The position numbers were made by a program, and so were the translations under genes. The notes below the pieces were generated by a model. It had not been told where the DNA came from, ran no database searches, and saw nothing but the letters and a program-made list of their open reading frames with translations. Below are positions 11,363-20,014 of a DNA stretch of 64,000 nt, in pieces. Source of the DNA: Desulfobacter vibrioformis DSM 8776 (lineage in GTDB: Bacteria > Desulfobacterota > Desulfobacteria > Desulfobacterales > Desulfobacteraceae); assembly GCF_000745975.1 (NCBI RefSeq), contig NZ_JQKJ01000007.1, positions 1 through 64,000 on the forward strand. Direction: 5' to 3'. How positions within the stretch are numbered: the first letter of the stretch is position 1; each line of letters opens with the position of its first letter.

Positions 11363-12814
11363 ATGAATACCATCCAATCCAACTGCTCCGGCCCGGTGTT
11401 TGCGCCCAGCGAGCGGCCTAAAGATGAATGTGGGGTTTTTGGCCTGTACAAACACCCGGAAGCGGCAAAAATTACCTATTTCGGACTTTATGCACTTCAG
11501 CACAGGGGCCAGGAAAGCGCGGGCATCTCCGTGAACAGGGGGATCAACGACAAAATTTTCTCCCATAAAGGCATGGGACTTGTACCGGAAATTTTTGACA
11601 TTGAAGACCTTGAACGTATTGAAGGCGGGTCTGCCATCGGCCATGTCCGGTACTCCACCACCGGTGACTCGGTATTGGCCAATGCCCAGCCTTTTGTGGT
11701 CAACCACCGGCACCGCTCCTATGCCCTGGCCCACAACGGCAATCTGGTCAATGCCCACACCATCAGAGAAGAGCTCGAGGAACAGGGCTCCATCTTCCAG
11801 ACCACCATGGATTCGGAAGTATTTTTGCATCTGTTCATTAAAAACCTGATAAATGGCGATTATGAATCCGCGATATTAAGGGCAGCCTCAAAGGTCGAAG
11901 GGGCTTATTCCATGATACTGCTCACCTGCAAAGGAGAGATTATCGGCCTGAAAGACCCCAACGGGTTCAGGCCCCTGGCTCTTGGAAAACTGAACGGGCA
12001 CTATGTATTGGCGTCTGAAACCTGTGCCTTTGATCTGATCCAGGCCGAATTTATCCGGGAACTGGACCCCGGTGAAATCGTCATTATCAATGAAGACGGT
12101 ATCAGAAGTATCAAACATCCTAATGCGGCTGCCAAAAAATCTTTGTGCATATTTGAATATATCTATTTTGCCCGCCCTGACTCCACAATTGACGGCACAA
12201 ATGTCTATGAGATGAGAAAGGCCCATGGAAGGCGCCTGGCCCAGGAATCCCATGTGGATGCAGACCTGGTCATGCCGTTTCCCGATTCCGGCAACTATGC
12301 GGCCATCGGCTATGCCGCAGAATCGGGTATCCCTTTTGAAATGGGCATGATACGCAACCATTATGTGGGCAGAAGCTTTATCCAGCCCACCCAGTCCATG
12401 CGGGATTTTGCCGTGCGGGTAAAACTGAATCCGGTGCGGGAACTGATAAAAGGTAAAGATATTATCATTGTTGAAGATTCCATTATCCGGGGCACCACAG
12501 CCAAAACCCGTGTCAAAGCCCTCAAGGAGCTGGGAGCCGGAAAAATACACATGCGGGTCTCCTGTCCGCCCCATAAGTTCCCCTGTTACTACGGCATTGA
12601 TTTTTCATCCAAGGGAGAGTTGATTGCGGCCCAAAAACCCCTGGATGAACTGACCGAGTACCTTGGACTGGATTCCCTGCATTACCTGTCCATTGAGGGC
12701 ATGCTGGAAGCATCCGGGGTAAATGACCCCGAAGCCAATTTTTGCAAAGCCTGTTTTGACGGGAGCTATCCCGTGCCCTTTGATCCCAATTTTACCAAAC
12801 AGTGTATGGGATAA
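11363..12814 (+). CDS. purF: Amidophosphoribosyltransferase (glutamine PRPP amidotransferase)
   Basis: It catalyses the first committed step of purine synthesis, PRPP plus glutamine to phosphoribosylamine. The reading frame opens with a TTG at 11348, but the ATG at 11363 has a GGA at a suitable distance and is preferred (483 residues). Nucleophile Cys23 in KDECGVFG would be exposed by removal of a 22-residue propeptide. The PRPP loop is IIVEDSIIRGTT. The C-terminal NFCKACF and the additional cysteines in CIFEYIYFARP and VSCPPHKFPC fit the Bacillus type with a [4Fe-4S] cluster. It follows carB by 54 bases, so co-expression is likely. Confidence 0.96.
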   Translation: MNTIQSNCSGPVFAPSERPKDECGVFGLYKHPEAAKITYFGLYALQHRGQESAGISVNRGINDKIFSHKGMGLVPEIFDIEDLERIEGGSAIGHVRYSTTGDSVLANAQPFVVNHRHRSYALAHNGNLVNAHTIREELEEQGSIFQTTMDSEVFLHLFIKNLINGDYESAILRAASKVEGAYSMILLTCKGEIIGLKDPNGFRPLALGKLNGHYVLASETCAFDLIQAEFIRELDPGEIVIINEDGIRSIKHPNAAAKKSLCIFEYIYFARPDSTIDGTNVYEMRKAHGRRLAQESHVDADLVMPFPDSGNYAAIGYAAESGIPFEMGMIRNHYVGRSFIQPTQSMRDFAVRVKLNPVRELIKGKDIIIVEDSIIRGTTAKTRVKALKELGAGKIHMRVSCPPHKFPCYYGIDFSSKGELIAAQKPLDELTEYLGLDSLHYLSIEGMLEASGVNDPEANFCKACFDGSYPVPFDPNFTKQCMG

Positions 12815-12822
12815 CAGGTGTC

Positions 12823-12868
12823 AAGAAACTGGAAACAAGAAGACGAAGCGCCGTTGGCGCCCATTTTA
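12823..12868 (+). repeat. Dispersed hairpin repeat, copy 2
   Basis: Contains AAGAAACTGGAAACAAGA followed directly by a GCGCC-GTT-GGCGC hairpin and CCATTTTA. It matches both blocks of the copy at 6723-6782. It sits 8 bases after the purF stop and could also end the purF transcript, though the T-rich run after the stem is poor. Confidence 0.45.
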
Positions 12869-12897
12869 TAACCCATTAGCTAGAATATCTAATAAAA

Positions 12898-13893
12898 GTG
12901 AAAAAAAAAACCGTTGCATTTTCAAGGCAGAGCACCAATCTGTTTTTTCACATACTGACACGGTGTAACCTGCGCTGTGCCCACTGCTATATCAACCGGG
13001 ACCAGCATGGAAGCAACACCCTTTCCATGGACACGATCAGGGACTGGCTTGGCATTTTTTCTTCAAAGGCAAAGGATACCAACCTGATCTTGCTCGGGGG
13101 CGAACCCACCCTTCATCCGAATCTTGCGTCAGTCATAGGCATCTGCGGATCCATGGGATTCAAATCCATCACCATCGATACCAACGGTTTTTTATTTCAT
13201 AACATCCTGGACAATATCACACCCAATCAGATTGACTTTTTTTCATTTTCCCTGGACGGTGTCAGCAAAGGAATCAATGATTCTATCCGGGGAGACGGAA
13301 GTTTTGATGCAGTCATGTCCGGTATACGCCGTGCTGTGAAAAAAGGGTTCTCCTGCTCAATGATCTATACGGTCTCTGAAAAAAATATTCATGAGGTCCC
13401 AAAACTTCCTGAATTGGTAAAGGATCTTGGGATTTCCCGGTTTTTTATCCAGGTGGTGGGTCTGCGGGGCGAATCGGAAAACACCGGTGCAAGGCACCAG
13501 GTATCAAAATTAATCTGGCAGGATACCATCCCCAAAACCGCGGAACAGATTGCAGAACAGGGAATTATCGTTACCTACCCCAAGGTGTTTCTCTCCGGTG
13601 AAGAAACCTTTGAATGTGCTGCCAATGTGGCGGACAACTATTTTATCTTCCCCAACGGACGGGTGTATCAATGTCCTTTATGTGAGGATTTTCCCTTTCA
13701 TTCCTATGAGATCATAAACAATAAACTTATACCCCGTCCCAGAATTAATGAAACGGATTTTTTCTCTTTGCAGATTCCCGAAGGTTGTGTAATGAACAAA
13801 TTAATACAGCCGGGAAATCTGTCCTACGATGATAACGGATTACCCCGCTATAAAATTGCTTGTTGTATGCTCAAAGAAGAACTGCACCCTTAA
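12898..13893 (+). CDS. Radical SAM protein with C-terminal cysteine-rich (SPASM-like) region
   Basis: A 331-residue radical SAM enzyme. The cluster-binding CX3CX2C (CNLRCAHC) is at residues 23-30, LLGGEPTLHP supplies the GGE motif near 66-74, and the TIM-barrel strands follow. The C-terminal third carries Cys240, Cys259, Cys262, Cys297, Cys322 and Cys323, suggesting an auxiliary Fe-S cluster as in SPASM-type maturases. The substrate is unknown: no short precursor peptide gene was recognised nearby, and purF and a DUF1573 protein are the neighbours. The start is a GTG in an A-rich stretch with no recognisable Shine-Dalgarno sequence, unlike most genes in this window. Fold assignment is firm; function is open. 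Confidence 0.85.
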   Translation: MKKKTVAFSRQSTNLFFHILTRCNLRCAHCYINRDQHGSNTLSMDTIRDWLGIFSSKAKDTNLILLGGEPTLHPNLASVIGICGSMGFKSITIDTNGFLFHNILDNITPNQIDFFSFSLDGVSKGINDSIRGDGSFDAVMSGIRRAVKKGFSCSMIYTVSEKNIHEVPKLPELVKDLGISRFFIQVVGLRGESENTGARHQVSKLIWQDTIPKTAEQIAEQGIIVTYPKVFLSGEETFECAANVADNYFIFPNGRVYQCPLCEDFPFHSYEIINNKLIPRPRINETDFFSLQIPEGCVMNKLIQPGNLSYDDNGLPRYKIACCMLKEELHP

Positions 13894-14045
13894 GACAGAC
13901 CGCTCAAAAGAAAAAATACAAAATACCAGAGACTTCTTTTATGTATTATTTTTTTGGCTTTACCTGAGTGTATACAGGAAATTTACCCGTGGGGTAAATC
14001 AGCTTGGAAAAGGGTCTATATGAACAACATTGAAAGGAGAATCTC

Positions 14046-14477
14046 ATGTCTAAGCAATTCAAGGGTGGTCATGGCAACAAGAAAAATCACATGAAAAAAT
14101 TATCCATCAAAATTATTTTTACAGCCGGTATTATATGGATGGCTGCAGCAGGCATGTCATATGCCGGTGCAGATATTATGGTGGAGGAACCTGTGTTTTT
14201 ATTTGGCAGCGTAACCGAAGGAACCCAGGTCATCCATGACTTTATCATCAGTAATCCCGGGGATGATGTATTATCCATCCGGAAGGTGGTCACCTCATGC
14301 GGCTGTACAGTTGCCGATTATCCGGAAACCGTCTCTCCGGGGGGAACAGGTATCGTACATGTTCAAGGTAACACTTCTGGCTACGGCGGCAGATCATTCA
14401 GGCGACAGATCATTATCCGAACCAATGTGCCTGGAAAAGAGTCTGTCAGATTGCAGCTAGAAGGGGTTGTGAAATAA
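14046..14477 (+). CDS. DUF1573 family exported protein
   Basis: A 143-residue protein with one Ig-like DUF1573 (ASH-related) domain: FGSVTEGTQVIHDFIISNPGD leads into SCGCT at residues 84-88, the family's conserved cysteine pair. An N-terminal hydrophobic segment (about 17-40, ending MSYAGA) looks like a signal peptide. The ribosome site GAAAGGAGA supports the ATG at 14046, giving a 15-residue charged extension before the signal core; the ATG at 14091 would give an ordinary signal peptide but lacks a ribosome site. DUF1573 proteins are periplasmic and of unknown role. Confidence 0.8.
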   Translation: MSKQFKGGHGNKKNHMKKLSIKIIFTAGIIWMAAAGMSYAGADIMVEEPVFLFGSVTEGTQVIHDFIISNPGDDVLSIRKVVTSCGCTVADYPETVSPGGTGIVHVQGNTSGYGGRSFRRQIIIRTNVPGKESVRLQLEGVVK

Positions 14478-14529
14478 TTTTTCCCGGCCTCATATTTAAT
14501 TTGCACATATAAAAAAAACAGGAGTTACC

Positions 14530-15150
14530 ATGGGATTAATTTCTTCCACCCATTCCATCAGCCGGTATTATGTTGATGGTAATTTTTTTGACGGTGCTGC
14601 AGAAGGTATCCGCCAGGGACTGATTGAAAACGCCATCCCTGAAATTGAAAACGAATACGATGAAATTTCAGCCGGATGGACCCCGCTTGAAACCCCGTAC
14701 AATCCGGATTTTGAATCAGCTTCATTTATATTCGGAACCTATTTTGCCTTTTCCCTGCGAATTGATAAAAAATCAATCCCGGCGAAACTTGTTCAAAAAC
14801 ATATGGCCATTGAGACGGAGAAGAAAAAGAAAGAGAGCGGCAGACCCTTTATTTCAAAAAATGAAAAAGCTGAAATAAAGGAAATGGTCATTGATATTCT
14901 GATGCATAAAACGCCTTTTATTCCAAATATTTATGATGTGTTATGGGATTATGACAACAGAAATCTGATTTTATTTTCCACCCAGAATGCGGCCAATGAA
15001 CTGTTTGAAACCCTGTTTTTCAAATCCTTTGACCATAAACCCATCAGGATTTTTCCGTACACCCTGATCGAAAAGTCAGGCAATTTTGCAAGCGATAAAA
15101 AAGACCGGGTGACGGCATTGGCCCCGTTAAATATGAAAGGTGTTCAATAA
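14530..15150 (+). CDS. Short RdgC-family (recombination-associated) protein
   Basis: The 206 residues resemble the shorter RdgC-like proteins of delta-type proteobacteria. GWTPLETPYNPDF corresponds to the RdgC GWxxP segment, and VLWDYDNRNLILFSTQNAANEL to the strand-helix near the end of the RdgC core. Classical RdgC (about 300 residues) forms a DNA-encircling ring that modulates RecA. The last helical third is missing here, so whether this version forms a ring is not known. The ribosome site ACAGGAG precedes the ATG. Its stop overlaps the start of the next gene by one base, a strong sign of translational coupling. Confidence 0.68.
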   Translation: MGLISSTHSISRYYVDGNFFDGAAEGIRQGLIENAIPEIENEYDEISAGWTPLETPYNPDFESASFIFGTYFAFSLRIDKKSIPAKLVQKHMAIETEKKKKESGRPFISKNEKAEIKEMVIDILMHKTPFIPNIYDVLWDYDNRNLILFSTQNAANELFETLFFKSFDHKPIRIFPYTLIEKSGNFASDKKDRVTALAPLNMKGVQ

Positions 15151-15680
15151 TGCTGGATATTGCGACCGCTTATAATAAATACGGCTTTCTGGGCAATGAA
15201 TTTTTAACCTGGATCTGGTACCTCGTTGAAACGGATCAGGATATTACAGCCCTTTCAGGCTCAGAAAATCCGGTAACCCTTGAGATTGGCAATTCCATCA
15301 GCCTGGAAAACAACCTGGGCGATAAATCAAAAGAAAAAATCAGCATTAAAGGGGATCAGGCCGGTCTTGAAGAAGGAACCACAGCCCTTAAAAAAGGGGC
15401 ATGGGTGACAGATATGAACCTGATCTGCAGGATAGGCGAAGAAGAGTATAAATTTTCCATCAAAGGTGAAAGTTTCAATATCACCGGTTTAAAGACACCA
15501 ACCATTGACACATCCTCATCAGAAGACGAAATAGAGGGTTTAATTATTGAAAAAACCTTTTTAATCATGAAGGTTATCAAAGTTATTGACACCCTTTTTT
15601 TAAAATTTATTGAGAAAAGAATTTCAGATGACTGGAATACATCGGATTTAAAGGATATCAGGGCGTGGATTCAGTCCTGA
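15150..15680 (+). CDS. Conserved protein coupled to the RdgC-like gene, function unknown
   Basis: A 176-residue soluble protein. It begins with YNKYGFLGNEFLTWIWYLVE, a motif I associate with a gene that accompanies short rdgC genes in delta-type proteobacteria (from memory, not checked). A mixed beta region (VTLEIGNSISLENNLGDKS and following) is followed by an acidic linker SSSEDE near residue 125 and a helical C-terminus. The last 43 codons, with the terminator hairpin behind them, are repeated almost exactly at 19231-19559. The coupling to the RdgC-like gene suggests a shared task in DNA metabolism; this is inference. Confidence 0.7.
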   Translation: MLDIATAYNKYGFLGNEFLTWIWYLVETDQDITALSGSENPVTLEIGNSISLENNLGDKSKEKISIKGDQAGLEEGTTALKKGAWVTDMNLICRIGEEEYKFSIKGESFNITGLKTPTIDTSSSEDEIEGLIIEKTFLIMKVIKVIDTLFLKFIEKRISDDWNTSDLKDIRAWIQS

Positions 15681-15879
15681 CAACAAATTGTTCAAAAAGC
15701 CTGTTTTATAGACCACTAAAAAACAGGCTCTCAATACCTTGTATTTTTAAAAATCTTTTATTCAACATTGTTAACAAAAAAACATTTGATATAATCAATT
15801 ATATTAAATTGTTAAGCTGATTATAAACATTTAAGCCTTGGTTATTATTACGATTATATTTTTTTAAAATAATACTTAA
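15551..15879 (+). repeat. Parent copy of a 329-bp direct repeat (partner at 19231-19559)
   Basis: Covers the last 43 codons of the RdgC partner gene, the terminator-like hairpin and the A/T-rich leader of the antiporter. It matches 19231-19559 at a constant offset of 3680 bases with fewer than ten differences, mostly in a short block near 15781-15790. It is the left part of a larger duplicated segment that continues into the antiporter gene. Confidence 0.9.
15698..15729 (+). terminator. Hairpin after the RdgC operon
   Basis: AGCCTGTTTT and AAAACAGGCT form a perfect 10-bp stem with a 12-base loop, 18 bases after the stop codon. There is no T-run behind it, so it may be an inefficient terminator or an mRNA-stabilising hairpin. 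An identical hairpin lies at 19378-19409 in the duplicated segment. Confidence 0.6.
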
Positions 15880-15918
15880 GCAAACCGTTATCAATTTAAT
15901 TCAGGTACAAATATAAAG

Positions 15919-17883
15919 ATGGGTATAGCTTCTGATATTGCAATTATTGTGGTGGCCGGTTTAATTGGCGGCCTTATTGCCCAGTGGTTGAGACAGCCGT
16001 TAATCCTGGGATACATTCTGGTTGGCGTCATGGTTGGCCCGTTTACCGGCGGCGTTACGGTTTCCAATATCCACGATATTGAATTGTTAGCCGAGATTGG
16101 TGTTGCGCTTTTACTTTTTGCCCTGGGACTGGAATTTTCATTAAAGGAATTAAAACCGGTTGCCCGGATTGCGTTGATCGGCACCCCGATACAGATGCTG
16201 CTTTCAATTCTCCTTGGCTTTGGCATCGGAAAAATATTTAACTGGCCTTTTACCGACGCGCTCTGGTTTGGGGGGCTCATTGCCTTGTCCAGTACCATGG
16301 TGATTCTCAAAACACTGATGAGCCAGGGGAGAATGGGCACCCTTTCAAGCAGGGTCATGATCGGCATGTTGATTGTTCAGGATCTGGCCGTTGTCCCCTT
16401 AATGATTATTCTGCCTAAGTTAAATCAACCGGAAGCAGGGATACCCGCCCTTGGCTGGGCAGCGGCCAAGGCGATGACATTCCTGTGTCTGATGATTTTT
16501 ATAGGAACACGGCTCATTCCAAAATTGCTGGCCTATATTGCCAGACGCAATTGCCGGGAATTATTCCTGCTGGCAATCACCGCACTTGGCCTGGGCGTGG
16601 GATATGGCACCTATTTATTTGGATTATCCTTTGCCTTTGGTGCCTTTATTGCCGGAATGGTGCTCAGCGAATCTGATTACGGTCACCAGGCATTGAGCGA
16701 TATTATTCCCCTGCGTGATATCTTTGGTTTGCTTTTTTTTGTATCGGTGGGCATGCTCCTGGATCCGGTCTTTTTGGTTACGCACTGGCAAACCATCCTG
16801 ATCGTGGTGTTATGTGTATCCGCTGGCAAAGGGCTCATTTTCAGCACATTAAGCCGCTTATTCGGCTACGGCAACGTCATACCGCTGGCCTTGGGATTAG
16901 GCATGTTCCAGGTGGGGGAGTTTTCATTTGTGCTGGCCAGGGTTGGCATCAGCACCCAATCCATATCCAATGATCTTTATTCCCTGACACTGGCAACCGC
17001 CATTGTAACCATGTTATTGACACCGCTTGTTTCCGGACTGACCGCACCATTGTACGGGCTGCGAAAGCGGATGTTTAAAAAAGAGCCTGTACAGACCATC
17101 AATCTGCCTGACACAGACCTGCGCAACCATGTGGTTATTGCCGGCGGGGGCCGGATCGGATTTCATATAGGTCAGGTTCTGCAGCGCCTGGAACTGGCTT
17201 TTGTCATTATTGAAATTGATTACCGGCGGGTGACCCAGGCCAAGAGCGCAGGGTTTCCGGTGATTTACGGGGATGTCACCCGGGATGTTGTCCTGGAGGC
17301 AGGCAAAGTAAAAGAGGCCAACCTTGTGCTTATTACCACACCCAGACTTGATGTCACCGGAACTGTCTGCGACCAGATCCGTAGTTTAAACCCCAGGGTA
17401 AATATTGTGGCACGGGCTGAAGGGGTGGAACAGATGCAGGCCCTGCATGACCAGGGTATACAGGAGGTGGTTCAGCCGGAATTTGAGGCCGGCCTGCAAT
17501 TCACCCGCCAGGCGTTGCTGCACCTAAATATCCCGGCCACAGATATCCAGACATATACCGACGCCTTTCGCAGGGAGCTGTATGCCCCGTTCTTCAAGGT
17601 TTCCCAGAGATATCGAACCCTGTCTCAACTGCAGAAAGCGTGTGACCTGCTGGAGTTTAACTGGGTAAAACTGGTGGCTGACAGCCCTGTGGTTGGCCGG
17701 ACAATTAAAGAGTTGGAGCTCCGCAAAAAAATCGGCATATCCGTGGTTGGCGTGATGCATGACGGCGTGATGCATCCCAACCCCATTGCGGATTATCAGT
17801 TCAAAGCAGGGGAATTAATCGCCGTCATGGGCAGCACCCAGCAACTGGCGGAGTTCCAAACGCTGATTTCGCCCCCACAGTAG
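15919..17883 (+). CDS. CPA2-family cation:proton antiporter with TrkA-N/TrkA-C domains (KefB/YbaL type)
   Basis: A 654-residue inner-membrane transporter exchanging K+ or Na+ for protons. About 12-13 membrane segments fill residues 5-380; the ion-pathway aspartate is D155 in [11 protein letters not shown] cytoplasmic TrkA-N (RCK) domain follows with the nucleotide-binding loop [14 protein letters not shown] at 405-418, then a TrkA-C domain near 565-650. The order matches YbaL/KefB. The leader is A/T rich. The 3' end overlaps the converging LysR gene by 59 bases. Parts of this gene are present as a decayed second copy at 19567-19842. Confidence 0.93.
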   Translation: MGIASDIAIIVVAGLIGGLIAQWLRQPLILGYILVGVMVGPFTGGVTVSNIHDIELLAEIGVALLLFALGLEFSLKELKPVARIALIGTPIQMLLSILLGFGIGKIFNWPFTDALWFGGLIALSSTMVILKTLMSQGRMGTLSSRVMIGMLIVQDLAVVPLMIILPKLNQPEAGIPALGWAAAKAMTFLCLMIFIGTRLIPKLLAYIARRNCRELFLLAITALGLGVGYGTYLFGLSFAFGAFIAGMVLSESDYGHQALSDIIPLRDIFGLLFFVSVGMLLDPVFLVTHWQTILIVVLCVSAGKGLIFSTLSRLFGYGNVIPLALGLGMFQVGEFSFVLARVGISTQSISNDLYSLTLATAIVTMLLTPLVSGLTAPLYGLRKRMFKKEPVQTINLPDTDLRNHVVIAGGGRIGFHIGQVLQRLELAFVIIEIDYRRVTQAKSAGFPVIYGDVTRDVVLEAGKVKEANLVLITTPRLDVTGTVCDQIRSLNPRVNIVARAEGVEQMQALHDQGIQEVVQPEFEAGLQFTRQALLHLNIPATDIQTYTDAFRRELYAPFFKVSQRYRTLSQLQKACDLLEFNWVKLVADSPVVGRTIKELELRKKIGISVVGVMHDGVMHPNPIADYQFKAGELIAVMGSTQQLAEFQTLISPPQ

Positions 17884-18754
17884 TGACAGGCACGTCAAAG
17901 GAGCCGGCAATGTGCCGGGACAGGCAGGACTTTGCCTTGTCTTCCGGGCCGTTGCCGGAATAAAGCGTGATGCAGACACACGGTAGCGGCGGCAGGGTTT
18001 CAATGATGCGAAATTCCTGGGAGACACTGCTTTTGCCCACAGGCGCCACAGCCACCCCCGAGCGAACCGCTGCCAGAATTCCTGTGAAGCTGGGACTGGA
18101 GTATGCGATCCGGAAGGGAATATCCTTTTGGGCCAGTGCCTGCATCCCCCATTTGCGATACATACATCCCTGGTGAAACAAGGCCAGGGGCAGGGGCGAC
18201 TCCATTTCCGGTGCCGCATCCCTTGGGGCAATCCAGACCACAGGCTCATTTCGGAGAAAATATCCTGTCCTGCTGCCGGTTTCATCATTGGCCAGGCACA
18301 GATCCAGTTGCCCCCCTTCCACCATCTCCTTTAACCGGTTTGAGAAATCACAGTAAATGTCCACGGAAATCAGAGGATATCGGGCGGAAAAGCTACGCAG
18401 AATTCCGGGCAGATACCGGTAGGATAATTCTTCGGGAACACCAAGGCGGATCTGCCCATTCAGGTTCGGCCCGGTTAAAGCGGCAACCGCTTTGTCGTGG
18501 ATCTGGAGCAGACGGCGGGCATATCTAAGCAACCTCTCCCCGTGGGTTGTCAGCTCCACCCCCCGTGTGATTCTGTTAAAAAGCGGTTTTCCAATGTCAG
18601 ATTCCAGGCGGCTGATCTGCATACTCACCGCAGACTGGGTTAAATGGACCTTTTTGGCTGCATGGGTAAAGTTGCCGGCCTGGGCCGCTGCCACAAAGGT
18701 TCTGAGTATATCCGGTGTCAGATTTATGATTGGTATGTCGTGGATATCCATCAT
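17825..18754 (-). CDS. LysR-family transcriptional regulator
   Basis: A 309-residue DNA-binding regulator. The winged helix-turn-helix is at residues 15-75 ([40 protein letters not shown] region), followed by the two-lobe co-inducer domain (about 95-290). It is divergent from the AhpD-like gene with 95 bases between them, the usual arrangement for a LysR regulator and its target. Its last roughly 20 residues (ending [11 protein letters not shown]) lie inside the antiporter gene and read as an extension past the normal LysR end, so the original stop may have been lost. Met1 and Met2 are both possible starts. Confidence 0.92.
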   Translation of the reverse strand: MMDIHDIPIINLTPDILRTFVAAAQAGNFTHAAKKVHLTQSAVSMQISRLESDIGKPLFNRITRGVELTTHGERLLRYARRLLQIHDKAVAALTGPNLNGQIRLGVPEELSYRYLPGILRSFSARYPLISVDIYCDFSNRLKEMVEGGQLDLCLANDETGSRTGYFLRNEPVVWIAPRDAAPEMESPLPLALFHQGCMYRKWGMQALAQKDIPFRIAYSSPSFTGILAAVRSGVAVAPVGKSSVSQEFRIIETLPPLPCVCITLYSGNGPEDKAKSCLSRHIAGSFDVPVTTVGAKSAFGTPPVAGCCP

Positions 18755-18782
18755 GATTTTTGATGGGTATCATCATACCAAT
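18729..18782. promoter_or_regulatory. Inverted repeat between the LysR gene and the AhpD-like gene
   Basis: ATTGGTATG (18729-18737) and CATACCAAT (18774-18782) are exact inverted copies. The right arm is also part of a tighter dyad, GGTAT-CATC-ATACC (18766-18779). The left arm falls in the first codons of the LysR gene. Position and symmetry suit autoregulation and control of the divergent gene, but this is not tested. Confidence 0.45.
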
Positions 18783-18849
18783 TCGTTTGTCAAATGGATT
18801 ATCGGAATATACGCTGTTTACATGTTAACCCATTAAAACGGAGGATGAT

Positions 18850-19224
18850 ATGCTTGAAAATCAAACTGAACTGAAAAACCGGATCCATGAACAGGCAGAT
18901 ACGTTTAGAAGATTGAGCCCGGAACTTTGGCGGGCCAAAGACGAAATGACCCAATGCGCTTACAAGAACGGTGTACTAAGTGCCAAAACCAAGCGCCTGA
19001 TGGCCATGACCGCCGCCATTGTCCAAGGCTGCCGGGCCTGCATCCTCTACCAGACCGAAGCGGCTTTAAATCTTGGTGCCAGTGTTGATGAAATTCTTGA
19101 ATGCATCGGAGTGGCTGTCAGTCTTGGCGGCACCCTGGCCGAGGGTCAGGCCACAAGAGTCATTGAATTTTTGGAAGAGAAAAAACCCAATACCCCAAAA
19201 CTCACCCCCAAAAAGGTGGAATAA
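18850..19224 (+). CDS. Carboxymuconolactone decarboxylase/AhpD-like protein
   Basis: A 124-residue all-helical protein of the AhpD/CMD family, with the redox pair Cys61/Cys64 in GCRACILYQTEAAL. Many family members act as alkylhydroperoxidases with a catalytic CxxC and a His three or four residues later; here that place is Gln68, so the proton relay is altered. A good ribosome site (CGGAGG) precedes the ATG. The divergent LysR gene probably regulates it. The K/P-rich end (KKPNTPKLTPKK) abuts the duplicated segment and may have been altered by that event. Confidence 0.87.
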   Translation: MLENQTELKNRIHEQADTFRRLSPELWRAKDEMTQCAYKNGVLSAKTKRLMAMTAAIVQGCRACILYQTEAALNLGASVDEILECIGVAVSLGGTLAEGQATRVIEFLEEKKPNTPKLTPKKVE

Positions 19225-19230
19225 TTGCGA

Positions 19231-19559
19231 AAAAAACTTTTTAATCATGAAGGTTATCAAAGTTATTGACACCCTTTTTTTAAAATTCATTGAGAAAAGA
19301 ATTTCAGATGACTGGAATACATCGGATTTAAAGGATATCAGGGCGTGGATTCAGTCCTGACAACAAATTGTTCAAAAAGCCTGTTTTATAGACCACTAAA
19401 AAACAGGCTCTCAATACCTTGTATTTTTAAAAATCTTTTATTCAACATTGTTAACAAAAAAATATTAAATATAATCAATTATATTAAGTTGTTAAGCTGA
19501 TTATAAACATTTAAGCCTTGGTTATTATTACGATTATATTTTTTTAAAATAATACTTAA
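19231..19559 (+). repeat. Second copy of the 329-bp direct repeat
   Basis: Repeats the last 43 codons of the RdgC partner gene (with the in-frame ATG that begins MKVIKVIDTLFL), its stop codon, the terminator-like hairpin (here 19378-19409) and the A/T-rich leader. Identity to 15551-15879 is about 97 percent by eye. It begins within a few bases of the end of the AhpD-like gene. Confidence 0.9.
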
Positions 19560-19566
19560 ATAAATG

Positions 19567-19842
19567 TTTGGTGCCTTTATTACCGGCGGGCAACCCAGGT
19601 CAAGAACGCGAGATTTCCAGTAATTTACAGAGATGTCACTCGAGGTGTTGTCCTGGAGGCAGGCAAAGTAAAAGAGGCCAACCTTGTGCTCATTACCACA
19701 CCCAGGCTTGATGTCACCGGAACTGCCTGTGACCAGATCCGCCATTTAAACTCCAGGGTAAATGTTGTGGCACGGGTTGAAGGGAGAGTATACAGGAAAC
19801 AGTAGCGACAGGCACGTCAAAGGAGCCGGCAATGTGCTGGCT
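19567..19842 (+). pseudogene. Remnant of a duplicated CPA2 antiporter gene
   Basis: Three blocks match the upstream antiporter in order: 19567-19580 to 16636-16650; 19581-19785 to 17221-17425 (about 88 percent identical, nearly all differences being transitions); and 19800-19842 to 17878-17918. About 570 bases are missing between the first two blocks, at a shared T(G/A)CCGG, and roughly 410-450 before the third. Nothing remains that could encode a transporter. Confidence 0.88.
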
Positions 19843-19921
19843 CGTACTTATTGGGAAGTTACCTTAATTCATAGATATTGATATCCTTACTTTCTACCTG
19901 TTTCGGTTCTTTCTTTTTCAG

Positions 19922-20010
19922 CTCGTGAGTCGTAAGTTTTTTCAAAAAAGACGTGACATTTAAAAAAAAGGTAGCATTTTATATGGCCTCCCAAAGTTAG
20001 GACTCACGAG
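19922..20010. repeat. 89-bp element bounded by an inverted repeat
   Basis: CTCGTGAGTC (19922-19931) and GACTCACGAG (20001-20010) are perfect inverted copies, and three of the next five bases inside also pair. The enclosed sequence is A/T rich with runs of T and A. It ends four bases before the ybhR-like stop codon region, so it may be the operon's transcript end or a small remnant of a mobile element. Confidence 0.5.
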
Positions 20011-20014
20011 TTAT

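Larger units (their letters stand above)
19225..20014. other. Gene-free region holding a duplicated, decayed segment and an inverted-repeat element
   Basis: These 790 bases hold no intact gene. They comprise the near-exact repeat of 15551-15879 (at 19231-19559), a remnant of the antiporter gene (19567-19842), A/T-rich sequence, and an inverted-repeat element (19922-20010) just after the last codon of the ABC exporter operon, which reads in from the right. Confidence 0.85.

Noticed and set aside
13829-14023. Small ORF overlapping the end of the radical SAM gene
   Set aside because: Starts inside that gene without a ribosome site; no protein-like pattern.
15551-19559. Attachment sites of an integrated element (3'-end duplication)
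   Set aside because: The repeat is about 330 bases, no integrase is present, and the duplication continues into the antiporter with deletions; plain duplication and decay explain it better.
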